Shown here in pieces: positions 57,870 through 64,000 of a stretch of DNA of 64,000 nt (positions are counted from its first letter, which is position 1; the number at the start of each line of letters is the position of its first letter). This DNA comes from Amycolatopsis benzoatilytica AK 16/65. Its GTDB lineage: Bacteria > Actinomycetota > Actinomycetes > Mycobacteriales > Pseudonocardiaceae. A model generated the notes under the pieces. It worked only from the letters and a program-made list of their open reading frames with translations, did not search any database and was not told where the DNA came from. A program made the position numbers and the translations under genes. The stretch covers positions 5,700,564 through 5,764,563 of the forward strand of contig NZ_KB912942.1 in the NCBI RefSeq assembly GCF_000383915.1, read 5' to 3'.

Positions 57870-59207
57870 TCAGACCTCCGCTCCTGCCAACGCCACCTGG
57901 GCCCGCACCGCCGGCTTCCGCAGGTAGCCGAACCACGTCACGCCCACGCAGACCGCGTAGAACACCAAGAACCCGACGAACGCCGGAACCCCGCTGTGCG
58001 CCGAGGCGAACGACTGCCGGAACGCCAGGTTGATGAACAACCCGCCCAACGCGCCGATCGCCCCGGCCAGCCCGATCAACGCACCGGACAGCCGCCGCGC
58101 GTTCCGCAGTTCGGTCGCCTCGTCCGCGCCGGCTTCGATCGCCGCCCGCGCCTTCGCCTGGAAAATCGCCGGGATCATCTTGTAAGTCGAGCCGTTCCCG
58201 ATGCCGGTCAGCACGAACAGCGCGATGAACGCCCCGGTGAACCACGCCAGCGAATCCGCCGACGAAGCCAGCAGCAGCACCACCGTCGCCGCCGCCATCG
58301 CACCGAAGGTCGCGAACGTGATCCGCGCGCCGCCGATCCGGTCCGACAGCCAGCCGCCGACCGGCCGCGACAACGAACCCAGCAGCGGACCGAGGAAAGT
58401 CACCGCCGCGGCCTGCAGCGGCGTCCGGCCGAACTGGTTCTGCAGCACCAGTCCGAACGCGAAGCTGTAGCCGATGAAGGACCCGAAAGTGCCGACGTAC
58501 AACAGCGACATGACCCAGGTGTGTCCAAATCGGACCACCTCGCGCATCGCCTTGGTGTCGCCGCGGACGGTCGAAAGGTTGTCCATGAACAACGCCGCGC
58601 TCAACGCGGCGAGCACGATCAGGGGAAGGTAGATGTAGAGAACCAGACGCGGAGCGGCCGCACCGGCGGTGCCGATCACGAGCAGCCCGACGAGCTGGAT
58701 GACCGCGACGCCCAGGTTCCCGCCGCCGGCGTTCAATCCGAGGGCCCAGCCCTTGTGCCGCTCAGGATAGAACGCGTTGATGTTGGTCATGGACGACGCG
58801 AAGTTGCCGCCGCCGACGCCGCCGAGGGCCGCCATCAGGATGAACGTGCCCAGCGATGTCCCGGGGTGCAGCACCACCGCGGTGAGCACCGTCGGCACCA
58901 GCAGAATCGCCGCGCTGAAGATCGTCCAGTTGCGCCCGCCGAAGCGCGCGACCGCGAACGTGTACGGAATCCGCATGACCGCGCCGACCGCCGTCGGCGT
59001 GGACACCAGCAAGAACTTGTCCGCCGCGGAGAACCCGTACTTCGGGCCCATGAACAGGACGACGACCGACCACAGAGTCCAGATCGAGAAACCGATGTGC
59101 TCTGACAGCACCGAGAACCACAGGTTGCGGCGAGCGACGCGCTTGCCGGTCTGTTCCCAGAAGTGCTCGTCCTCCGGATCCCAGTGCTCGATCCAGCGTC
59201 GGGTCAT
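57870..59207 (-). CDS. narK: Nitrate/nitrite MFS transporter NarK
   Basis: A 445-residue MFS protein with about 12 helices. It starts MTRRWIEHWDPEDEHFWEQT, typical for actinobacterial NarK. Nitrate signatures: GGVGGGNFASSMTNINAFYPE and NAGGGNLGVAVIQLVGLL, with FVLTGIGNGSTYKMIPAIFQ in the second half. ATG 59207 is preceded by GAGGAGG; an earlier ATG at 59234 overlaps the upstream stop but lacks such a site. Imports nitrate (and/or exchanges nitrite) for the flanking reductases. Confidence 0.95.
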   Translation of the reverse strand: MTRRWIEHWDPEDEHFWEQTGKRVARRNLWFSVLSEHIGFSIWTLWSVVVLFMGPKYGFSAADKFLLVSTPTAVGAVMRIPYTFAVARFGGRNWTIFSAAILLVPTVLTAVVLHPGTSLGTFILMAALGGVGGGNFASSMTNINAFYPERHKGWALGLNAGGGNLGVAVIQLVGLLVIGTAGAAAPRLVLYIYLPLIVLAALSAALFMDNLSTVRGDTKAMREVVRFGHTWVMSLLYVGTFGSFIGYSFAFGLVLQNQFGRTPLQAAAVTFLGPLLGSLSRPVGGWLSDRIGGARITFATFGAMAAATVVLLLASSADSLAWFTGAFIALFVLTGIGNGSTYKMIPAIFQAKARAAIEAGADEATELRNARRLSGALIGLAGAIGALGGLFINLAFRQSFASAHSGVPAFVGFLVFYAVCVGVTWFGYLRKPAVRAQVALAGAEV

Positions 59208-59230
59208 GACGTCCTCCTCGGTACCGGGAT

Positions 59231-60655
59231 TCATTGCGCGGCCAGCCAATCGGCGACCGCGCCCACCGTGTCGCGGCAGCTGCCGCATCCCGTAGTGGCG
59301 CGGGTAGTCCGGGCAAGAGCGGCAGCGTCGGTGGCGCCACCTCGCCATGCTTCGATCAGTCGTCCCTTGGTCACCGCGTTGCAGCGGCAGATCACCGTGG
59401 ACGAAGGCAGGTCGGCCGGGCTCGCCGCGGTCGGCGCGCCGGCTGGCAGCGCACGGCCGAGCAGCAGCGCCAGCCGATCCTCCGGCGCCGGTGTCCCACG
59501 GTCGTGCAGTTGCGTCACCGTCGCGGCAGCGTCCGGCAGCCCGAGCAAGATCGCACCCGTCACCCGTTCCCCGCGGACGACGAGCTTCCCGTACCGGCCG
59601 CCGGACGGATCGTCGAAGGTGACCACTTCGACGTCGTCGTCCGCACTGGTCACGTGGGTTTCGCCGAGCGCGGCGAGATCGATGTCGCGCGCTTTGAGCC
59701 GAGTCACCGTGCGCGTACCGCGATAGCGCGCGGCGGTGTCGGTGCCGGTCAGCAGGTCCGCGAGCACCGTCGCCTGTTCCCAGGCGGGCTGCACCAGCCC
59801 GGCCGGTGCGCCCGGATGCCGCGCACAGTCGCCCAGCGCGTGAATCCGGCCGTCGCTGGTCCGCAGCAGGTCGTCGACCAGTACGCCACGGTCGACCTCC
59901 AGGCCGGCCGCTTCCGCGAGCGCGGTCTCCGGCCGCACCCCAGCCGCGACCACGACCAGGTCCGCGGGCACGAAACTGCCGTCGTCGAGTTTCAGTCCGT
60001 CGCCGGGCAGATGCCGCGCCGCCGAAACCTCGAACCGGAACGACACGCCCAGCTCCGCCAGCCGGCGCGCCAGCACCCGGCCGGCCCCGGAATCCAGTTG
60101 CCGTTCCAGCACGTGCGACCGCGGATGCACCACGGTCACGTTCGCGCCCCGCCCGGCCAGCCCGCGTGCCGCCTCCAGCCCGAGCAACCCGCCGCCGAGC
60201 ACGGCCACCGGCGCTCCGGGCTGCGCGGCCGCCAGAATCCGCGCACAGTCGTCCAAGGTGCGGAACGCCACCACTTCCGGCCCCAGCTCAAGCCCTTCCA
60301 CCGGCGGCAACCACGGCGCGGCCCCAGTCGCCAGCACCAAGGTGTCGTACGGAAACTCTTCGCCGTCGGTCACCACCACGCGCCGCGCCGGGTCCAGCCG
60401 GGTCACCTGGGTGCCCAGCCGCAGATCGACCAACGTCCGCGACGCCCACTCCGCGTCGTGCAGCCGCACCGTCTCCGCGCTCATCCCGCCAGCGACCACA
60501 GTGGACAACAGCACCCGGTTGTACGCGGGATGTTCTTCCTCGCCCAGCACCGTCAACCGGACCCGGTCCGCACCCGGGTCGCGCCGCCGGATCTCCTCCG
60601 CGAGCCGGGCACCCGCCATGCCGTACCCGACGATGACCACCTGTCGCGCGCTCAT
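59231..60655 (-). CDS. FAD-dependent electron-transfer protein of assimilatory nitrate reductase, with BFD [2Fe-2S] domain
   Basis: A 474-residue flavoprotein: VVIVGYGMAGARLAEEIRRR and VAVLGGGLLGLEAARGLAGR (two dinucleotide folds), HALGDCARHPG, then a C-terminal BFD-type Fe-S domain with VICRCNAVTKGRLIEAW and TTGCGSCRDTV. It resembles the N-terminal portion of NirB/NasB without a siroheme domain, so it should pass electrons from NAD(P)H to NasA. Overlaps the nasA stop (60652-60655). Confidence 0.9.
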   Translation of the reverse strand: MSARQVVIVGYGMAGARLAEEIRRRDPGADRVRLTVLGEEEHPAYNRVLLSTVVAGGMSAETVRLHDAEWASRTLVDLRLGTQVTRLDPARRVVVTDGEEFPYDTLVLATGAAPWLPPVEGLELGPEVVAFRTLDDCARILAAAQPGAPVAVLGGGLLGLEAARGLAGRGANVTVVHPRSHVLERQLDSGAGRVLARRLAELGVSFRFEVSAARHLPGDGLKLDDGSFVPADLVVVAAGVRPETALAEAAGLEVDRGVLVDDLLRTSDGRIHALGDCARHPGAPAGLVQPAWEQATVLADLLTGTDTAARYRGTRTVTRLKARDIDLAALGETHVTSADDDVEVVTFDDPSGGRYGKLVVRGERVTGAILLGLPDAAATVTQLHDRGTPAPEDRLALLLGRALPAGAPTAASPADLPSSTVICRCNAVTKGRLIEAWRGGATDAAALARTTRATTGCGSCRDTVGAVADWLAAQ

Positions 60656-62688
60656 CGGTCCGCCCTCTCCAACGACACCGCGGACACCTTGAACTCCGGC
60701 ATCCGGCTCACCGGATCGAGCGCCGGGTTGGTCACCAGATTCGCGCGCCCCGCACCGGGAAAGTGGAACGGCAGGAACACCAGATCGACCCGCATCGACG
60801 GCACGCACCGCACCAGGGCGACCGTTTCTCCGCGCCGGGATCGGACCACCGCGCGATCGCCCTCGGCGAGTCCGGCGCGCGCCGCCGTGTCCGGGTGCAC
60901 TTCCACGAACATCTCCGGCACCACCGCCGTCAGCTCCGCGATCCGCCGGGTCTGTGCGCCGGACTGATAGTGCGGCAGGACCCGCCCAGTGGTGGCTTGC
61001 AGCGGAAAGTCGTCTGACGGCCGCTCCGCAGGTCCGCTGTGCTCGACCTCCGCGAACCGCGCCCGCCCGTCTGGATGCGCGAACCGGTCGAGAAACATCC
61101 GTGGCGTACCGGAGTGCTTGACTGCCGGAACCGGCCAGTGCAGAGCCTCGCCGCCGCGCAACCGCGCGTAGCTGACGCCGGAGTAGTCCGCGGTGCCGCC
61201 CTCCGACGCGGTGCGCAGCTCGTCGAACACTTCCTCGGCGACAACCGGGAATCGCTCCGCCGGCTGGCCGACCCGGATCGCCAGCTCCTGCAGCAACGCC
61301 AAGTCGCTGCGTACCCCGGCCGGCGGTTCGACCGCTTTCCGCCGCAACAGAACCCGGCCTTCCAGGTTGGTCAGCGTCCCGTCCTCCTCGGCCCATTGCG
61401 TCACCGGGAACACCACGTCCGCCCGTGCCGCGGTCTCCGAGAGGAAGAAGTCCGCCACCACCAGAAGATCAAGGCCGCGCAACCGGTCCTGCACGCGGGC
61501 CGACCGCGGTGCCGACACCACGACATTGCTCCCGAACACCAGCAGCGCCTTCACCGAGTCGCCGGCTGCTTCGAGCAGCTCCACCGCCGACCGCCCCGGC
61601 CCGGGCAGGCTTTCCGCCGGCACGCCCCACACCGAGGCGACGTGCGCCCGCGCGGCCGGGTCGTCGATCCGGCGATATCCCGGCAGCTGGTCCGCCTTTT
61701 GCCCGTGCTCGCGGCCGCCCTGCCCGTTGCCCTGTCCGGTCAAGCACCCGAACCCCGACCCGAGCCGTCCAGGGAGCCCCAGCGCGAGGGCGAGATTGAT
61801 CCACCCGCCGACCGTCGCGGTACCGGATGCGTGCTGTTCCGTCCCGCGCCCAGTAAGCACGTACGCGTTGCCCGCCCGCGCCAGCAACTCGGCCGCGCGC
61901 CGCTGATCAGCCGCCGCGACCCCGGTCACCCGCTCGGCTCGTTCCGGCCACCAGGTCGCCGCGATCCGCCACATGGCGTCGAAGCCGGCGGTTCGGGTGT
62001 CCACATAGGACTTGTCGAGGTGCCCTTCGGCCACCACCGCGTGCAGAATCCCCAGCGCCAATGCGAGATCGGTCCCCGGGGCCGGCGCGAGGTGCAGTGC
62101 GGCCCGCTCCGCGGTCGGCGTCCGGCGCGGGTCGACCACGATCAGCTCCGCACCCGCCAGGTGCTGCATGAACGGCGGCATCGTCTCCGCCGGGTTCGCC
62201 CCGGCCAGCAGCACCGTGTCCGCACCGCCGAGGTCGGTGACCGGAAACGGCAGCCCGCGATCCGCCCCGAACGCCCGCAGCCCGGCCGCCGCCGCGGACG
62301 ACATGCAGAACCGGCCGTTGTAGTCGATCTGCGCGGTGCCCAGCGCGACCCGGGCGAACTTACCGAGCAGGTAAGCCTTTTCGTTGGTGAGCCCGCCCCC
62401 GCCGAACACCGCGACCGAGTCCGCGCCGTGTTCCTGGCGCAGCGAAATCAGCCGTTCCGCCACGAAATCCAGCGCTTCGTCCCAGGAAACCGGCTGTAAT
62501 TCCCCGTCGCGGCGGAGCAATGGCGTGGTCAGCCGGTCGGCCGACTCCAGCAAGGTCCCGGCGGTCCAGCCCTTCTGGCACAGTCCGCCCGCGTTGACCG
62601 GAAATTCGCGCGGCGTGACACGCGTGCCGGCCAGGCGCATCCCGCACTGCAATGCGCAGTACGGGCAGTGTGTGTCGACGTGCGGCAC
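60652..62688 (-). CDS. nasA: Assimilatory nitrate reductase catalytic subunit (molybdopterin)
   Basis: A 678-residue molybdopterin oxidoreductase reducing nitrate to nitrite. The N-terminal 4Fe-4S site is HCPYCALQCGM plus GLCQKGW. FGGGGLTNEKAYLLGKFAR, YNGRFCMSSAAAAGLRAFG (molybdenum ligand region), GCLTGQGNGQGGREHGQKAD and the C-terminal VEVHPDTAARAGLAEGDRA dinucleotide-binding domain are typical of NasA. No signal peptide, so cytoplasmic. GTG 62688. First gene of a six-gene nitrate operon; a GlnR-like site lies about 70 bp upstream. Confidence 0.95.
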   Translation of the reverse strand: MPHVDTHCPYCALQCGMRLAGTRVTPREFPVNAGGLCQKGWTAGTLLESADRLTTPLLRRDGELQPVSWDEALDFVAERLISLRQEHGADSVAVFGGGGLTNEKAYLLGKFARVALGTAQIDYNGRFCMSSAAAAGLRAFGADRGLPFPVTDLGGADTVLLAGANPAETMPPFMQHLAGAELIVVDPRRTPTAERAALHLAPAPGTDLALALGILHAVVAEGHLDKSYVDTRTAGFDAMWRIAATWWPERAERVTGVAAADQRRAAELLARAGNAYVLTGRGTEQHASGTATVGGWINLALALGLPGRLGSGFGCLTGQGNGQGGREHGQKADQLPGYRRIDDPAARAHVASVWGVPAESLPGPGRSAVELLEAAGDSVKALLVFGSNVVVSAPRSARVQDRLRGLDLLVVADFFLSETAARADVVFPVTQWAEEDGTLTNLEGRVLLRRKAVEPPAGVRSDLALLQELAIRVGQPAERFPVVAEEVFDELRTASEGGTADYSGVSYARLRGGEALHWPVPAVKHSGTPRMFLDRFAHPDGRARFAEVEHSGPAERPSDDFPLQATTGRVLPHYQSGAQTRRIAELTAVVPEMFVEVHPDTAARAGLAEGDRAVVRSRRGETVALVRCVPSMRVDLVFLPFHFPGAGRANLVTNPALDPVSRMPEFKVSAVSLERADR

Positions 62689-62753
62689 AGGCGCTCCTCG
62701 GGTCGGCGATGACCCGACGGTAAGGACGCAGTGTTACCGCAATATGCCCGAAT

Positions 62754-62769
62754 GTTTCCGGCAGTTGAC
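62754..62769 (-). promoter_or_regulatory. Candidate GlnR box upstream of nasA
   Basis: On the minus strand GTCAA-6 bp-GAAAC approximates the GlnR half-unit GTnAC-6 bp-GAAAC (9 of 10 informative bases close). A further GTAAC occurs 16 bp on. GlnR control of nitrate assimilation is usual in actinobacteria, but the second half of the box is poor. Confidence 0.4.
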
Positions 62770-62803
62770 ATTGCCCGCCGTCCAGGACGGCGTCCGCGGT
62801 GAA

Positions 62804-63601
62804 TCAGAGGATGGCGCTGACCTCGCGCGCCGCCACTCGCAACCCGTCCAAGCCCGCGTTCGTGGCGTGCGGGTCGAGTGCGTGCGAAGCCAGCCGGAAC
62901 AGCACCGCACGCAGCAGCAATTGCGGCCACTCGGGCAGATGCGCCCACCGTTCCAGCAACGCCGCGGTCGCCCCGCCCCACACGAGCGAGTCCACCGCGG
63001 CGATGGCCGCACCCCACTCGCCAGGCCGGTAATACGGGACGAAATCGACCACTCCCGGCGCCGCGTCGCCGTCGAAGAGCAGCCCGGCGAGCAACTCGCC
63101 GTGCGCCACCTGAAGCGGCAGCTTCACCGGCCGCCGCGACGGAGCCAGAATCTCGAACCAGCGCCCGCCCTTGTCCTCGGGCAACGCCCGATCCAGATCT
63201 TCCCAGGCGATCCGGTCCGCGATGGCGTCCCGGTCGTCGCGCCCGGAAAGGAAATCGGGCCGGGGCAGGTCCGCGGTGGCCCGATGCAACCGCACCGCGG
63301 CCAGCACGGCTTCGTCACACCGATGCTCGGCGGTCCCGGAAACCTGCCGCCACGCCGACCACCCGCCGACGATCCACCGCCCGTCCCGCGACCGCACCGG
63401 CTTCGCGATCCGCAACCCCGGGTCGTCCGCGAAATCCAGCGCCCGCGCGGTCCACAACGCCTGCGACCGGTCGCCAACCGGCTTGAACACCACGTCGCCG
63501 CTGAGCCAGGACTCGGAGTCCGGTGCCAGCGTCACGACGCCGGCATCGCTGCCGAAGGCCGCGCAGACACGGTCGGACGGACGTTCGAGGGTTGAGCGCA
63601 C
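62804..63601 (-). CDS. TIGR02569 family protein (kinase-like fold)
   Basis: A 265-residue actinobacterial protein: VRSTLERPSDRVCAAFG, WLSGDVVFKPVGD, RIAKPVRSRDGRWIVGGWSAW, DEAVLAAVRLHRATADL, VAHGELLAGLLFDGDAAPGVVDFVPYYRP and ATNAGLDGLRVAAREV. The HGELL...VVDF segment recalls the catalytic loop of aminoglycoside phosphotransferases, but activity is unknown. GTG 63601 was chosen because TAGCCT (-10-like, 63610-63615) ends 8 bases upstream, implying a leaderless mRNA; a longer frame would cross into the palindrome. Next to moeZ, as in mycobacteria. Confidence 0.82.
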   Translation of the reverse strand: MRSTLERPSDRVCAAFGSDAGVVTLAPDSESWLSGDVVFKPVGDRSQALWTARALDFADDPGLRIAKPVRSRDGRWIVGGWSAWRQVSGTAEHRCDEAVLAAVRLHRATADLPRPDFLSGRDDRDAIADRIAWEDLDRALPEDKGGRWFEILAPSRRPVKLPLQVAHGELLAGLLFDGDAAPGVVDFVPYYRPGEWGAAIAAVDSLVWGGATAALLERWAHLPEWPQLLLRAVLFRLASHALDPHATNAGLDGLRVAAREVSAIL

Positions 63602-63693
63602 AAAGGAAGAGGCTACCCCGCCGAGCCCGCAATCCCGGCCAGACTCGCTGGTCACACCCGGTTTCGACAGCGCACCAAACCCGGCCGCCACGA

Positions 63694-63748
63694 AGCCGTG
63701 AAGGGCCCCTTGAGGGACTTAGATTCCCTCAAGGGGCCCTTCACGGAC
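63694..63748. repeat. Dispersed 55-bp palindrome, copy 8
   Basis: AGCCGTGAAGGGCCCCTTGA left, GGGGCCCTTCACGGAC right; the first two bases of the left arm are changed and the centre is AGA. Lies between two minus-strand genes, 3' of moeZ. Confidence 0.94.
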
Positions 63749-63783
63749 TGCCGATATGTCAGTGAGCCGGTCGGAATGCCGTC

Positions 63784-64000
63784 TCAGTAGGTCGGCAAGC
63801 TGGGATCGATCTGCCGAGCCCAGGCCAGCACCCCGCCGCCCAGATGGGTCGCGTCCTTGAATCCCGCCGCGTGCAGCGCCGCCAGCGCTTCCGCCGACCG
63901 AGCACCCGACTTGCAGTGCAGCACGATCGGACGGTCCTGCGGCAGCTCGGCCAACGCCTCCCCGGACAGGATCCGGTCCTTCGGGATCAACGTCGCGCCC
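63784..64000 (-). CDS. moeZ: MoeZ C-terminal rhodanese domain (partial)
   Basis: The last 71 residues of a gene that continues beyond the window. LIPKDRILSGEALAELPQD, IVLHCKSGARSAEAL (rhodanese active-site cysteine), HLGGGVLAWARQ and the ending IDPSLPTY are typical of the adenylyltransferase/sulfurtransferase MoeZ/MoeBR, which activates sulfur carrier proteins for molybdopterin and other thio-cofactors. Only the rhodanese part is visible. NasA in this window needs molybdopterin. Confidence 0.9.
   Translation of the reverse strand, partial: GATLIPKDRILSGEALAELPQDRPIVLHCKSGARSAEALAALHAAGFKDATHLGGGVLAWARQIDPSLPTY

Noticed and set aside
241..63748. The repeated palindrome as a CRISPR array
   Set aside because: Copies lie many kilobases apart in intergenic gaps with no regular spacers and no cas genes.
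1..64000. Insertion sequences, integrases, toxin-antitoxin or phage-defence genes
   Set aside because: No protein with transposase, recombinase, toxin or defence motifs was found on either strand.

Overview
This is a GC-rich actinomycete chromosome segment. The best guess is an Amycolatopsis-like member of the Pseudonocardiaceae. The grounds are GC-biased codons, many GTG and leaderless starts, ATGA/GTGA-coupled operons, an AdnA/AdnB helicase-nuclease pair, a MoxR/DUF58/DUF4129/DUF4350 block and a dispersed 55-bp palindrome. Most of the window is chromosomal housekeeping and accessory metabolism. I saw no transposase, phage, CRISPR array, rRNA or tRNA.

Layout. 1-2 kb: end of a SURF1 gene, a PaiB-like FMN protein and a divergent CobD/CbiB. 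2-4.7 kb: gluconate module (gntR-type repressor, gntK, gntP) with a twin operator. 4.9-10 kb: a BBE-type flavin oxidoreductase divergent from a 1174-aa AfsR/SARP-type regulator with a degenerate nucleotide-cyclase-like C-terminus. 10.3-11.2 kb: leaderless ArsR plus SRPBCC pair. 11.3-18.2 kb: sugar operon (ROK regulator, binding protein, two permeases, GH4 glycosidase, BadF-type kinase) whose permease genes are joined by two tandem 25-codon minicistrons. 18.6-26.1 kb: operon RDD - two DUF2207 proteins - two M16 peptidase-like proteins - NudC, ending in a strong terminator. 26.1-34.3 kb: SpoIIM-like, DUF58, MoxR, DUF4350, DUF4129 and a multi-pass membrane protein, interrupted by a MarR/SRPBCC/AlkA trio. 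34.4-38 kb: zinc metallopeptidase, small membrane proteins and a K+ channel with RCK domain. 38-45.1 kb: AdnB, AdnA and an alkyltransferase-like protein. 45.1-53.7 kb: an IdeR-box-controlled siderophore-interacting protein, a two-component system with a divergent permease-like protein, a HemD, a WYL regulator, DUF3224, HTH_42 and a terpene-cyclase-fold gene broken by an in-frame TAA. 53.9-62.7 kb: complete assimilatory nitrate operon (NasA, FAD/BFD electron-transfer protein, NarK, NirB, NirD and a HemD-winged-helix fusion). 62.8-64 kb: TIGR02569 kinase-like protein and the C-terminus of MoeZ.

How it works together. The nitrate operon imports nitrate, reduces it to ammonium and carries a HemD-like protein suited to siroheme supply or control. 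The sugar operon imports an unphosphorylated glycoside and probably phosphorylates it in the cytoplasm before GH4 cleavage. RDD, SpoIIM-like, MoxR, DUF58, DUF4350 and DUF4129 look like one membrane-associated MoxR system. AdnA and AdnB form the mycobacterial-type double-strand-break resection motor.

The most unusual non-coding content is threefold. Eight copies of a near-perfect 55-bp palindrome lie 3' of genes, never between divergent starts. Tandem duplications sit exactly on gene ends. Minicistrons are linked to both neighbours by overlapping stop/start codons.
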